Origin: Bettongia penicillata ogilbyi
Lineage: Eukaryota; Chordata; Mammalia; Diprotodontia; Potoroidae
DNA length: 64,000 nt
Direction: 5' to 3'
Assembly (NCBI GenBank): GCA_023548195.1
Contig: JAJHZJ010000579.1
Span: 1,404,084-1,468,083 of the forward strand
Shown here: piece by piece, positions 1 through 12,029 of the stretch
Position numbering within the stretch: the stretch's first letter is position 1
How the letters are laid out: each line of letters starts with the position of its first letter
The notes under the pieces: model-generated
The model's database searches: none
Told to the model about the DNA's origin: nothing
The model's input: the letters and a program-made list of their open reading frames with translations, nothing else
Made by a program: the position numbers and the translations under genes

Positions 1-1620
1 GGACTTCTGGAATGCAAATTTGTGAGGTCACAGATGGGTAGGCTTCAAAGAAAACAGATAACACTTAAGCAAAAAATTACAATTAACCACACTTAATACC
101 TAGGAAAGGCGGGTCCCAAAATTGCTGTTGCACAGTTGTACTGGTAAACTACAAATAATATCAACAGCAATAATAACTTACTTCACCACTTAGTCTAACT
201 TCCACAAACAGAAATTCAAACATGAGTAGAACCTTAACTGTGAAGTGAGTCACAGAAATCAAACTAAAGCCACAGTTGATGAAAAATAGGTGAGCTGGGG
301 CAATCCAACAAAAAAGAGTTCCTTGAGGAAAGGGGCTGTTTCATTTTGGGTTTATGTCCCTTACACCCAGCACTGGACCTAGAATATGGTACCACAACAT
401 AGCAAGTGCTTAATGAATATTGGTTGCATTTTGTTGTGGAATTTAGAGGTTTGATTTAAAAATACTGATGTTGAATTGTGACTTTTGGCTTAGATCGCTA
501 TTCCTCAGGTACTCAAACCAAAACACTAAGTCTTATCCTGAGATGCTGTAGTCTGAGATCATATCTACTTAAACCTATAGAGGGAAGTCCTTGGCAAATT
601 ATATGAAGGGGGAGAATATCTGCTCAGGTTGTCAAAACGACCTTACTCTCAACCCCATACATTCGTACGCATCATTCTTCCTCCCCAAAATATTTCTATC
701 TTCTTCAGCATGCCACTTTCCTTATTTTCTTCAAAACCGTTTCCTTATGGAAAAGCTTCTCAAACATGAGCTTTCCCAGTCCCTGCCCACCACAGTTATG
801 TACCCTGCTTGCACTGGCTTCATACACTTTTGTGTCCCTTGGCCATTCATTTTATAGGACTGTGTACATAGAGGCATTTGGTGTTGGCAGAATAACTAAT
901 AAAAGCAAAATGGAGAGTGCTTTGTGCATAGCCACCCCATTCCCACATTCACTATACCATCTAGATCCTTTAGGAGATATTACTTGGAATGAAGCCAAAC
1001 AGATACATTAGATAGATTTAAAATAAGATAGATGCGATTTTAATAGTTTTTTGGCACTATAGTCTCATTCTGTTGTCTTCACACATATTATATTTTTTAT
1101 GCTTGGGCTATTTATGACTTTCAAAATTCATTGCTTAAGCTACAAACATCATTCAATAGTATGAAAAATATGTAAGTACACAAAAATAACAATATCTGCT
1201 GAAATAAAACATAGTTATAATATAAATAGGGAAATAGCATGAAATCAAAATGGTGTAAGTGGGTTCCATACTTGTGCCTCAAATTAACAAGATAGGGATC
1301 AAAGTATAAATGATTTTCCCAAAGTTAAAGGTAAAAATAAGGCCCAGATTTCTTGAAGTTCTAGTTCTCTTGTCACATTAAGATTGTGATTTTATTTTTT
1401 TTTCTTTGGGAGACTATCTCATTTTAAGCAATCCTTTCTTTCTCATTTAATACCACTGTTTGGTTTCCATATCATTTGAAGAAATCTACTCTTCATTCTG
1501 AAGTGTGACATTATGATCAACAAACCAAACCAACTGTTGAAGGGAAAACAGTTTTCAAAGAGAAATGCATTGTAGCTCACACCACTTTCCCAAAATAAAA
1601 ATTCATAAGATATTTCCTAC
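1..1620 (-). other. KCNK2: KCNK2 intron 3 (5' part, runs off the window)
   Basis: This is the intron that follows exon 3 of KCNK2 on the minus strand. The donor reads GTAGGAAATA immediately after the exon at 1620. The next exon, which should complete selectivity filter 1, is not in the window. Apart from an L2 tail at 317-430 I recognise nothing in it. The stretch 433-1620 is AT-rich, single-copy looking DNA with no convincing gene, RNA or repeat. Short open frames near 591-1011 have no recognisable protein and are taken as chance. Confidence 0.85.
317..430 (+). mobile_element. L2 LINE 3' tail
   Basis: The segment matches the typical L2 3' terminus: 'ccttgaggaaaggggctgtt', then 'cccagcactgg', then 'agcaagtgcttaatgaatat'. 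Only about 115 bp of the 3' end survives, as expected for a 5'-truncated LINE. Confidence 0.75.
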
Positions 1621-1738
1621 CTATGGTCGTAATAACAGTGCCAGCAAAGAAGAAGGAACTTCCCAAGTCCCAGTGACTGATTTGATTGGAGGTGTTTCCT
1701 AAAGGTATAATCCCTGCATTTATTGCTTCCACTATTTG
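1621..1738 (-). CDS. KCNK2: KCNK2 exon 3: cap helix 2, pore helix 1, start of selectivity filter 1
   Basis: This internal coding exon of 118 nt encodes 39 codons plus the first base of the next one, beginning [10 protein letters not shown] and ending FAGTVITTI(G). The acceptor is TTTTTAAACTTGCAG before CAA; the donor is ATAG followed by GTAGGAAA. It holds the end of the extracellular cap, a second N-glycosylation sequon (NTS, residue 134 in human numbering), the pore helix ([15 protein letters not shown]) and the TTIG that opens selectivity filter 1. The FG half of the filter must lie in the next exon. The frame joins exon 2 at phase 0. Compared with human TREK-1 as I remember it, the one clear change is Glu for Ala at residue 123 in the cap helix (QIVEAIN for QIVAAIN). 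TREK-2 and TRAAK differ more here, so assignment to KCNK2 is firm. Confidence 0.96.
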
Positions 1739-2357
1739 CTGCAAGTTTAAAAAGAAACTTGTCAGTATACATAATCATAGGAAGTATATAGAATATTTTA
1801 AAGAATTATTAATTACTAATCATATAAAAATCAGTTCTAAGGTTTTACTTTTTAAGGTGAATTACATACAGTTTAGAACAATACTTTATAATGTAAAGTT
1901 CCTATAATTAATTTATGAGAAGTTATGTTTGATATCAACTAATTATTAAAACAATGGGAACAGGATAAAATAAATAGCATAGTGCTGGTATACATTAATT
2001 AACATTTAACCAATGTGAATTTAATAAAGCTTCCCATATGCCAGAAACAACTATAGTAAATACAAAGCTTGCAAACTACACAGAAGTTTGAATACTAAAG
2101 AGTAGAATCAGCTAGAAGAAAATACTTCTTAAGAGAAACAACTTTTTAACAAGTCCGTCAAGTCTGTTTTTTATACCTCTATGCGAATAATGACCATTAA
2201 TTTGATACATAACCAATTATATTCAAAAATAAATTAAGATAAAATAGAAAAGAGAAGTAAACTTTAATAATAGAGTCATTACTGAACCTAAGCCCAAAGT
2301 GTGATATTTCAGCAGATCTCAAAGTTCTTACAATTTATAACAGTTTTATTTTTAAAA

Positions 2358-2610
2358 GGGGCAGTCAGTTGGCTCAGTGAAGAGAATGCCAGACCTGGAG
2401 TCAGGAAGACTCATCTTCCTGAGTTCAAATATGACCTCAGACACTTACTAGCTGTGTGACCTTGAGCAAGTTATTTAACCCTGCTTGCCTCAGTTTCCTT
2501 ATTTGCAAAATGAGCTGGAGAAGGAAATGGGAAAACTATTCTAGCATCTTACCAAGAAAACACAAAATGGGGTCACGAAGAGTTGGACATGACTGAGAAA
2601 CAACTGAACT
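2358..2610 (+). mobile_element. Marsupial SINE, nearly full length
   Basis: The copy starts GGGGCAGTCAGTTGGCTCAG and has the diagnostic body 'ccagacctggagtcaggaag' and 'gctgtgtgaccttgagcaag'. It ends with the long tail 'ggggtcacgaagagttggac' and 'atgactgagaaacaactgaa'. This layout (tRNA-like head, core, RTE-type tail) is typical of marsupial SINEs. It is one of the best preserved copies here and is a main reason for calling the genome marsupial. Confidence 0.85.
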
Positions 2611-2654
2611 GCTAATTTTTAAAAACTGATGATGATGGGAAATCCAGAGTCTTC

Positions 2655-2780
2655 ACTTAGCAATTATTGCGTAATATGGTTTGAGTGTCTATTGGATGGG
2701 AAGCATTGTGCTAGGAAATGAAAGGAGCTATAAAGAAAGAGAAGACTCAATTGCTCCCTTCAAGAAGCAGGTCATTTGGT
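2655..2780 (-). mobile_element. L2 3' end fragment (reverse)
   Basis: The top strand shows the reverse-complemented L2 tail: 'gcaattattgcgtaatatgg', 'agcattgtgctagg', then 'ttgctcccttcaagaag'. It is diverged and only the 3' terminal part is present. Confidence 0.55.
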
Positions 2781-2819
2781 AAGAGTTAGCATGAAGAGAC
2801 TTACGATGCTTTAGGAAAA

Positions 2820-2935
2820 ATACTGGCTTTGGAGTCAGATGGTCTAGGGTCATATTCTGGCTTTGATTGATTGTGCTTCTTGGGACTTCCCTTTCCTCAT
2901 TTGCAAAATGAAGGGGCTGAACTAGATAAGTGGTA
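2820..2935 (+). mobile_element. MIR-like SINE fragment
   Basis: The core 'ctggctttggagtcagatgg' is followed by 'tttcctcatttgcaaaatga' and 'ggggctgaactagataag', the order seen in MIR/Ther-1 SINEs. Confidence 0.7.
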
Positions 2936-3194
2936 TCAAACACAACCAAACTCATGTATTGTCTACTGTTGGAAAAAGATTAAAATGCAATAGGGTAATA
3001 TTTAATAAAATAAATAAAAATACAATTAAACATAGATAACATTCTATTTTCAAATGAGGTGAATATAGGGCCTACATGGATGCTTCTGTATGGATTATGC
3101 TTTATGAATTATATCAGTGTGAAGAATTCTTTGTGGTGGAACTCCCTCCACCATGCAGATCCTACTCATCTAAAATTTAGTAGAAAAGTCCTCG

Positions 3195-3290
3195 AGGGTT
3201 ACCTGAAGCCCAGGGAGCTTAAGTTAGGATCACCCAGATAGGAAGTGTCAGAGGGGATATTCGAACCAAAGTCTTTCTGACTAATATGTG
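3195..3290 (-). mobile_element. MIR-like SINE fragment (reverse)
   Basis: The top strand reads 'cacccagataggaagtgtca', then 'gaggggatattcgaaccaaa' and 'gtctttctgact'. This is the reverse of the SINE core 'gtcaggaagac ... gggttcaaat ... acttcctagctgtgtgac'. Confidence 0.6.
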
Positions 3291-3589
3291 TATACGATAT
3301 ATTAACTTCCCTTGATCTTATATACTTCAGGTCCTGCCTCATCTCTCTCTTCGTACATTTCTTTGCTTGAACCTCAATTGTCTGAATCCAAAGTCCTATT
3401 TTTTTCACCCTTGATTGTCTAGTCTTAAGAAAGAGGAGAAAATAAGAATAATACAGGTTAAATTGAAAAGTGTATTGTACAACAGAGAGCCAGTTGTTAA
3501 ACAGTTACTAGCACATCCCATCCCTGCCTAATCTCACAGCTTCAGAGACATATAGTACTTATGTGAATACTCATCACTCCTTTATTTCC

Positions 3590-4450
3590 TTCACTAGATC
3601 CTTTTCATATCATTTTAATTTAGGCATTTTCCACATCAGCTCTGAGCAAATGTCTTTCCTTTCTTCCATTCCTGTCTTATCATCCAATTCCATGGTTTCT
3701 GTACACATGGCTCCAGAGTCCAACTCTCTACTCTTAACTTTGTCCCTGACTGCCAGACTGACATCTTCAACTACTTCTTGAACATATTCAACTAGCTAGG
3801 CCACCAAATTAGACACTTCCCAAAAGCATTCCCTCATCCAGACTTCCCTGTTTCTGTTAATGTTAGCCAGACCTGAAACTTTCACCTTTAAGCTTTTCTC
3901 TCTTTTTCATTCCCATACAAATCAGTTACTGAATCTTGTAGTTTCTACCTTCGTTGTATCTCTGGTATTTGATCTTTATCAGCATTCTTCCAATAGCTTC
4001 ATCTTTTCAACACTTCTGCCAAAGTAACACCCTTAACACACATCTACAGTCAGGTCATACTACTGCTCAAAATTCTTGAGTAGTTTTCCATTGCCAAACT
4101 GTAAAGGTCAGACTCCTCAACCTGGCATTCCTAGAAAAAGATAATCTGACCCTGATAAACCCAATTAGTCTTATCTCACTACTTTACAGCATATTTTCTA
4201 CCCTCTAGCCAAAACAGACATTTCACTTGTCCTGACTAGCCTGTGAATGCCTTTCTTTTATCTGTTAGGTGCACATAGACTCCCCTTCTCCCTTTTTTCC
4301 CCTATCCCCTACATCTGACTGCTAGAGTCCTGTTCCTCTTCCAAATCCTCTCAAACATCATTTCCTCCTTGATCTTCCATAACAGAAATAACAAATCCTT
4401 CCTCTGACATCACAGAATACACAGATCCTTTCATAGGCAATTACTATATT
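3590..4450 (+). mobile_element. Degenerate L2-like LINE
   Basis: This long pyrimidine-rich stretch resembles the L2 ORF C-terminus and 3' UTR. It has 'gtcaggtcatactactgctc', then 'agtagttttccattgccaaa', and later 'aacatcatttcctccttgat'. The first half (3590-4010) is only weakly similar. No intact frame remains. Confidence 0.5.
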
Positions 4451-4814
4451 CTATTTTGCACATATAGTTATTTAGTAGATCATAAACTTTGAACAGACTA
4501 ATTTATTATCATAACTCTATAGTAAAATGGCTTTGCAAATGATAGAGATTTCATTAAATATTTCCAGAATCTACTGAATTGAATGGCTGCTTATGTATTA
4601 ATTCACTGGATTTATTTGCAGCTCTAGTAATAATCACAGCCAAATAACAAATTAGTTTGATAGGGTTCTTTTTGTTTCTTTGTCTAGTGCTATAGCTTTA
4701 TGAAACCTCAGTCAATATTAACAAAGCATTGACTTATTGTGGGCCTATGACAAGAAATAAAAATGCATGTAAGTCACACACATTTCTGAAATTTAATCAT
4801 CTCACAGAAATCAA

Positions 4815-5690
4815 TCGATCAATACATACATATGTATTAAGTTCTTACTATGTATGTTTCAGACACTGTGGTAAGCCGTGGATGCAAAGACAAAAATGAA
4901 ACAAGATTCTTCCCGCAATGAATTTGCATTCTCTTTTAATATAGGAGGTCCAGATAGCTCCTAAGTATAAAAATGTATAAAGGAAATACAAATGAATTGG
5001 AGGGAGGAGTACAGGAGGCTCTAGTAACTGGAGTATCAAGAAATCCCTCATGTAAGAGGTGGCATTTTTAAGCTTTGAAAAAACATCTTAGAATTCTTAT
5101 GGAGGTGAGGAGGGATATATTTCAAGCATAGTGGACAACAGTCTATGAAAAGGAATAAAAAAGGGAAATGGAAAGAAATACATGTGGAACAGTGAGAAAG
5201 TGAGTTTTGTTGCATCACAGAATATACAAAGTGGAATTATTTATAATAAGCCTGGAAAGATAGGTTAGAGCCAGATAGAGAAAGGCTTTTCACACACCAG
5301 AAGAATTTGTATTTGATTCTCGAAGTAACAGGGAGTCACCGGAGTTTTTGAAACAGTGGTATGACTTTTTTCAGACCCATGAATTAGGAAAATCACTTTG
5401 GCATATTTGCCAAAGTGGTGTAGAGAAAGAGATATCAAGTATGGAGATCAATTAGGAGGTTATTGAAATAATAATGGAAAGAGGTGATGATGACTTGAAC
5501 TAGGGGATTGTTGAGTAGGTGGAGAAAAGGAGATGGATATAAGTGATGTTGAGGTGGTAAAGTCAATAAGATTAGGCAGTGGATTTGGAATGTATCATGG
5601 GGGAAAGCGAGGCATTTAGAATGACTACAGTGCTACAAGAGGGGTGACTGGGAAAATGGTCTATAACAGAAATAGGGAAATTTTGGAATA
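4815..5690 (-). mobile_element. L2 LINE, 3' part (reverse)
   Basis: The copy starts on the top strand with the reversed L2 tail 'tattaagttcttactatgta'. It continues through the standard reversed body: 'gaatttgtatttgattctcg', 'gtaacagggagtcaccggag', 'aaaatcactttggcatattt', 'ggaggttattgaaataataa'. About 880 bp remain and all frames are broken. Confidence 0.8.
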
Positions 5691-5866
5691 TGTATCAATG
5701 ACCTAAGATTAAATACCTGGTTATATTTTACAATAGAAGTGTAATCATATCTTTTAATAAGTGAATTTTATGATATTTATTTGCTGATGTTTTCTCATAT
5801 CTTCATCTTTAGATATGATAGAGACATGCCTAAGATAGATTACACAGAATTAAGACCTAAAATTTA

Positions 5867-5875
5867 AAATATATA

Positions 5876-5906
<31 letters not shown>

Positions 5907-5998
5907 AGATATAGATATATGCATGTATCCATGGATGGATGGATGGATGGATGGATGTGTGTGTGTGTGTGTGTGTGTGTATAAACATACACACACAC
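5867..5998. repeat. Compound microsatellite (AT)n-(GATATA)n-(GGAT)n-(GT)n
   Basis: Four simple-repeat motifs follow one another without unique spacers: AT dinucleotides, a GATATA run, GGAT tetramers, then GT dinucleotides, closing with a short ACAC run. The array is long and likely polymorphic. Confidence 0.95.
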
Positions 5999-6910
5999 TA
6001 CCTAGGATGAAATACCTACTTTTTCTCTCTACTACATGCCAAACACCAACAGGATATGTATAGATCCAAGAAAGAAATAAAAATGGTTCCTAAAGTCACA
6101 TTTCACACAAAAGGACCTTTACAGAATTGACATGATTAGTAATTGTTCTATATTTTCAGTTGGATTTTGGTAATCACAAAACTTTGTCTATTCTGGCCTT
6201 TCCCTCCCCCATAACTAAATTCTTCACCTGCAAATTACTTTTGATTTTGTGTTTGTCTTCCTGTACAGGTTACAAAATCAACAGAGAGGGAAAAAAATAG
6301 TGGTGAATTTGTGTAACCTAGGAAGATTATAGGTGATTAGATTAAGTCATACTGTATTTAGATTCTGGGTACAAGTCATGTTTTCAAGATTTCTCTGTAG
6401 AATGTTATGTAAGCCAGACAGTGTACGCTAACTTTTTTTCCCAGGGTAGGGAGAGGAGAAGCAGGGGGCATAATTATCACTGTTTGTAAGAGAACAGCTT
6501 GGATGAAAACAAGACCTTTTTTTTTCTTAAAAGGTTTTGAAAACTCTTAGACAGCCTCCCTAACGATGCCCAACCAATCCTGACCACACATTTCAACATT
6601 TCCTATCAAAATGAGATTTTTTTTAAATGTATAAAGTACTGTGTTGTTTTCCAGGAGAAAGATTCTCTTGCTTTTATCCTTCGGAAGACAATTCTAGAAT
6701 TAAGTCTTCCCTACTCCTTCGTCTCTGGCCTCTTCCCCAACCTTACAAAGTTAATTTTGGATTAGCTAATGAATGAATACATTCTATGCATTTTTCTTCT
6801 TGTTTTTGAAAGTATGAATTAATTAGCCACATGTAAAAACAAAGATTCAAGTCAAAATTATAAATGTGAAGCAGGGATGGAGACTTCTATACATTCTAAA
6901 AAGAGGAAAT
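5999..6910. other. Unassigned intronic DNA
   Basis: AT-rich sequence between the compound microsatellite and a DNA-transposon remnant. I see no repeat family, RNA gene or exon that I can support. Confidence 0.5.
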
Positions 6911-7086
6911 TGATGAACTTGTATTTTAATATGTATTTTGATAATTATACCTCAATACAATTTATCTTCTTTGTAATTCTATATGTTTTATTTTATGCAT
7001 TTAACAACATTATTCCGAGAAGAGGTTCATATGCTTTACCTGACTGCCAGAGGGGTACATGACACAAAGAAGGTTAAGAACCTCTG
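6911..7086 (-). mobile_element. hAT-Charlie-type DNA transposon remnant
   Basis: Read on the minus strand it begins CAGAGGTTCTTAACCTTCTT, a Charlie-like hAT terminal inverted repeat. It continues with 'gtgtcatgtacccctctggc', a sequence found in old mammalian non-autonomous hAT elements. The other terminus is not visible, so this is one end of a truncated copy. The family name is from memory and not verified. Confidence 0.55.
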
Positions 7087-7289
7087 CTTTAGAGGATGGT
7101 AGGAGGAAGGTCATGGAAAGGTTATTTCCCAATTATTGACATAAGCCCACAGGAACCCTTTGTAATTCCCCTCCTACCTTTATGATCCTGCCAAAAAATT
7201 CTATGCTATGTTTGCTTTAATCACTCTAACCATCCCCATCAACAATAGTTCAAGCCGAAAAGGCCCTAAATTGGAGGGCTTTTGAATTG

Positions 7290-8117
7290 GATACTCCCAA
7301 CCCTCCAGGTTCACAACCTTGGTGTCATTCTAAGCTTCGTACTCTCTCTCACTCTCCATAGCCTAGTGATTACCAAGTCCTGTAGTTTCTACCTGCTGAA
7401 TATCTCTCACATACATCCCGTTCTTTCCTTGGATACTGCCACCATCCTGACACAGGTCCTCACACCTAGATCATTGCTGTAGCCTACTCTGGTTGATCTT
7501 CCCGCTCTCATCCTCCATTGAGCTGACAAATTGACTTTTCCAAAGTACAGGTTAGAGTATGTCACTCTCTCCCCTCCATTTGGTCAACTCCAATGGTTCC
7601 CTATTGCCTCCAGGATAAAATATAATTCTGTTAGGCTTTTTGCAGCCTTATATAACCTGTCTCTTCCTTCCCTTCCCAGGCTTCTTCTGTCTTACACCCT
7701 TTGCCCCTCCCTTCCCAAATATTCCATAGTCCAGTGACACTGGCTTCCTTCCTGTTCTTCACGCAGGACCCTTGATCTCCTGACTGAGTATTCTCACTGC
7801 CTGTTCCCCATGCCTGGAATGTTCTCCTTCCTCATCTCTTCCTCTTGACTTTCTTCAAGTCTCAGCTAAAATCTCATCTTTTTTTTTGAAAAACTTTTCC
7901 TGATCCATTGTAATGTTGGCGCTTCACTTCTACTGATTACCTTCAATTTATCCCGTCTGTATCTTGCTTGTACATAGTTTTTTTATATGTTGTCTCCCCC
8001 ATTAGGCTGTGAGTTCTTGAAATCAGAGAGTGTCTTTTGCCTTTCTTTGTAACCCAAAGACTTAACACACTGCCTGGCACATGGTCAGAACTTAATAAAT
8101 GCTTGTTTACTGATGTC
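7290..8117 (+). mobile_element. L2 LINE: ORF C-terminus and complete 3' UTR
   Basis: The first part translates to LGVILSFVLSLTLHSLVITK, matching the 'LGV..D..LS' block after the L2 reverse transcriptase. The 3' UTR follows, with 'ctggaatgttctccttcctc', 'tttcttcaagtctcagctaa', 'atgttgtctcccccattagg' and the terminal 'aataaatgcttgtttactga'. It is 5'-truncated at about 830 bp and is one of the least diverged L2 tails here. Confidence 0.85.
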
Positions 8118-8269
8118 TAAATCTACACTAAGATGCAGTTTCTGGCTTATTCTAATATAAAATACGTTTAACAAAATAAGCAATGTGTTATAATGGAAAG
8201 TATCCTCAATTTGGAAGGATTTCCTGATATCCTGATAGCTACTAGCACCCCTACTGAAATTGCCGTCCA

Positions 8270-8425
8270 TTTTCTCTGTATATATCTTATGTGTATTTAC
8301 CTATTTATATGTTATCTTCCCCCATTAGAATGTGATCACCTTGAGGATACAGATTATTTTTGCCTTTGCTTGCATTCCTAGTGTTTCACACTGTGCCTGG
8401 CACATAGTAAGCCTTTAAAATAAAT
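8270..8425 (+). mobile_element. L2 3' tail
   Basis: It shows 'ttatcttcccccattagaat', 'gtgatcaccttgaggataca', and the terminal 'ctgtgcctggcacatagtaa'. Confidence 0.75.
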
Positions 8426-8489
8426 GGGTTTTTTTGAGTGCCCACCTGACTGAGTTGGCAGGTCTGGGTTCAAAATCACACCCATCATT

Positions 8490-8734
8490 CCCTCTTTCAC
8501 ATGCCTTTGCAATGGCAGTCTTCCCTGCCTAAAATATTCTCCTCTCCCCCGCCACCATATCTCAGAATCTATCTTTTCATTCAAGACATAGCCCAAATAC
8601 CACTTTCTATATGGGGTTGTCTGATCTCCCCAATTGCCAAGGCCCTCCCTGTCTATTTTGTGTTTATTCTCATTATAATGTTCCTAAAGTCTTAGCTCAG
8701 TTTTAAGCTTTAATAAGTTTCAAATTCATTATAC

Positions 8735-8767
<33 letters not shown>

Positions 8768-8885
8768 CATGCTTGCTCCCCATTATTATGTAATCTTGAG
8801 AACAGAGTGTTTCATTTTTTTATGTGTATGTCTAGGGCCTGGAATACCAGAGGAACTTAATAAATTCTCACTGATTGATTGACGA
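8490..8885 (+). mobile_element. L2 3' UTR interrupted by a (TA)n run
   Basis: L2 3' UTR sequence ('cctttgcaatggcagtcttc', 'cattcaagacatagcccaaa') is split by a TA dinucleotide run at about 8737-8767. It resumes with 'ccccattattatgtaatctt' and ends at 'ttaataaattctcactgatt'. Confidence 0.7.
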
Positions 8886-8889
8886 CCAT

Positions 8890-9435
8890 GTCGCTTATTA
8901 TCTGTGTGAAATTGAGGGAATAAATTTTTGAGAGATTACAGAAGTAGAATAAGCAGGTTCTGGCAACTGATTGTATTTGGGAAGTAAGGAATAAGGAAGA
9001 ATCAAAAATGAAATAATACCAACTGAAGTTGGTTTTCAGGGTATCTATTACTAAAAAATGTTCACAGTGAAATCTTTTTATGTGGGTAAAGGGAAAATAA
9101 CAGGGATGTAAAATTGACTCTATGTGAAATTTTGACCTGAAATTGTGTGTGCAAAATATATTTCACTAATACTATATCTCAAAAGATTAAGACTTCATTA
9201 GCATTCTTCCCACTGATACAGATTACAACCTCTTTGGACAAGAATTACTGTAGCCAACAAAATATCAAGCTCAATCTATGAGCCTCTGAAACTTCTAGTG
9301 GATGAGCCTTTCAGAACTAAGTTATTCTTAGTGAAAGACATTACAGAGCCCATCTGTGAAATCTTTCTGGTAAGAAGATTGGCCAAAGCATCTGCTTTGC
9401 TGGCATAGCCCTTTTTATCTTTAATAGTAGTAATA
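8890..9435. other. Unassigned intronic DNA
   Basis: No recognisable gene, RNA or repeat. Confidence 0.45.
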
Positions 9436-9439
9436 ATTA

Positions 9440-9550
9440 ATAAAAATAGATGACATTTGTATATATAAAAGGAAACTGGCACCCAGAGAACTTCATTGAC
9501 TTGTCTGTTGTCACATAGCCAGTACATGTCAGAGGACTGAGGAAGCATTG
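9440..9550 (-). mobile_element. SINE fragment (reverse)
   Basis: The top strand carries 'aaggaaactggcacccagag' and 'ttgtctgttgtcacatagcc', the reversed SINE core in which a cleared 'gctgtgtgacctt' box is recognisable. Confidence 0.6.
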
Positions 9551-9739
9551 ATTTGTGAGGGAATGGAAGCAATGAGAGAAGATAGATACTGGAGTTGGGG
9601 AAAGAAGAGAAAGAAACTAAAGCTCTAATAAATGACATGGAGTCAACATGTTAATTTACACTGCAGTCAAACTGGATGAACTACTTTCTCTCTTCCAAAC
9701 TCATCATATGATTTCAGACTACTGCTAAAATCTTCAATG

Positions 9740-10205
9740 CTACCCACCCATCCGTGGGAATCCTTTACGTTCTTTAAGACCCAGCTGAAATGCCACATCT
9801 TTAATGAAGTATTCTTTAATTCTCTTTCCACATTCCCACCACCAATTAGAAACATTCTGCCTTTCCTGAATGATGAGACCTCAGTATATCTAACTGACCA
9901 GGATCCCAAACACTTTCTAATCTGACAACTAGTGGGCACCATCCCTCCCTTACTTTCCATTCCTTGCTCTTAGAACTGTAATCAAATCAATGCTACCATT
10001 GTTTCTGGAAAAGGCATATCAATTGATTACCCTGTCATCCCTTAACCTTAGCAGACCAAAATTCTCTTTCTTGGCTACCATTCCCCTATCTGTTTTCTTC
10101 CATTATTAGAAAGTAAGCTTGTCAGGGCCATGAACTGTCTTACTTTTGTGTTTCTTTCCCCAGTACATAGCACAGCACCTACAACATAGCAAGTATTTTT
10201 TAAAA
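9740..10205 (+). mobile_element. L2 3' UTR
   Basis: It contains 'tctttaagacccagctgaaa' and 'tgccacatctttaatgaagt', then 'gtaagcttgtcagggccatg' and the tail 'agcacagcacctacaacata'. It is moderately diverged. Confidence 0.7.
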
Positions 10206-10749
10206 AGCTATATATTCATTTATTCATTTCATATCCTCTAATTTGGCAAAGCATCTGTGTGCCGTCTTATCAGTCATTCCATAAGCACTAAGGTGGTGAC
10301 TGGGTGAGGGGGGAAGGCAAAGGATGCAAGAGATGCTATGGAGGTTGAAATGACCAGGTTTTGAAATGGATTAAACACATAGAGTGAGGAGGAGGGAGGA
10401 GCCAAGAATAATGCCAAAGTTGCAAACCCAATAGATGAAGAAGGAATGTCATATTCTGTTTTGCATTATTACTATGTGTCCAGTTTTTATCTCCTAAGCA
10501 TGGTGAGCTGGAGTAAGTACTAGAGTTAGATTAGGACCTGGATCATGTCCAGATTCTGCTTAATCACATATGTAAAGCTCTGGGAACTGCTATCATTATC
10601 AAGCTTTTGAGGCCAGGAAACATCTAACATCTTTATGTCAAACCCCAATGTTTGACACTATGCACAAAATAGATACTAATTTTATCAAACTGATTGAAAA
10701 GAAATTAGTGAGAAATACATTAAACTGGGAGCTAAGAGACCTAGGCTCT

Positions 10750-11520
10750 ATCTAAATCAATAAGCGTTTGTCAAGTTGAGGAGACAAGCATTTAATCAGT
10801 ACCTACTATGTACCAGGCCCTGTGATAAGTGCGTTAGTTAAGAATCTGATCATGTGCCAGTATGCTGATTACGCAGCAGACATTCTGCTAGGTGCTGGAG
10901 ATACCATGGCAAAAACAGAGTAATCCTCCTCCTTACAGTCTGATGGCAGAAACAATACGTACATAAGTAAGTAAATACAAAATCTATACAAGGTATTTGA
11001 GGAAAAGGGAGTTGGGGAGACAACAACTGGGTTTATCAGGAAAGGCCACAAGTAGGAAGCAATCCTTGAAGGAAAATCAGGATCCTAACAGGCTAGACTG
11101 TTCAGGAAGAGCCTTTTGGGCATGTGGGGCAGTCTGTGCAAAGTCAAAGATCTCTGAAACAGAAAGTCCAGCATCTGTAGCATGATTAAGGGTAGTATTG
11201 GGAACTCAATCTGGATTGGTTCAACCAGATTATGAAAAACTTTAAATGACAAACAGAAATATTTGTATTTTATTCTAGAAGCAATAGGGAGCCACTGAAG
11301 GTTCTTAAGCAAGGAACTGATGTGGTCAAATCTGCACTTTAGAAACACATATTTGATAACTATGTAGAGGATGTATCAGAGAAAGAAGAGATCAAGGGCA
11401 AAGGGATTAATTAGGAGGTGATGGTCACAGTACAACTAAAAGCGATGTGTGCATGAACTAAGGTGGTGGCTGTATGAATGAGAGAAGGGGAAAGATTCAA
11501 GATGTATTAGAGGAAGAATC
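10750..11520 (-). mobile_element. L2 LINE 3' part (reverse)
   Basis: Reversed L2 tail ('cagtacctactatgtaccag') is followed by the reversed body: 'aatatttgtattttattcta', 'gaagcaatagggagccactg', 'ggaactgatgtggtcaaatc', 'taattaggaggtgatggtca'. The tail motif appears twice (about 10795 and 10855), suggesting a small local duplication or two overlapping insertions. Confidence 0.75.
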
Positions 11521-11612
11521 AGCTCTCTGTGTAATTTGTCCCTTCTGCATCTCTGTTTCTAATGCCTGAGTCATAGTAGATGCTTATTATATGCTAGCTG
11601 ACTGACTACAAA
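11520..11612 (+). mobile_element. L2 3' tail
   Basis: Short L2 terminus with 'taatgcctgagtcatagtag' and 'atgcttattatatgctagct'. It directly abuts the reverse L2 copy. Confidence 0.5.
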
Positions 11613-12029
11613 GAAGAGAAGTATTAAGTAGATAATCTTTAAGGTTCCTTCCAACTTAAAATTTTTTATGGTTCTGATATATGTGTATTTCACTTCGAAT
11701 ACTCCAAATTCAATAGACTCCATTTAGAAATAAGCACATTTTGGCTAGTTTTGCCACACTGACCTTTAACTAATTATCCAAATGATAGAAGCTTTAGCAA
11801 TTTGTGTGATTTCCCCTGCTCATCCTATTATATTTCTGAATATGTGCCTATTAATTCTAGAACTCTAAATCCATTTATGTTACTCATTCAATGTCTTTGT
11901 TGTGATTTCATTGCTCTGATTTCTAGGAACATATGACTATATTTAAAATATTTTTATTGTCAAATAACAAGATGCATTGTCTTATCTTTTTCAAAGGTTG
12001 CACTGATCTGGAAATGAACTAGAAGTAAT

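Noticed and set aside
9276..9638. 120-codon minus-strand frame
   Set aside because: It overlaps a SINE fragment and lacks any recognisable domain. Taken as chance.
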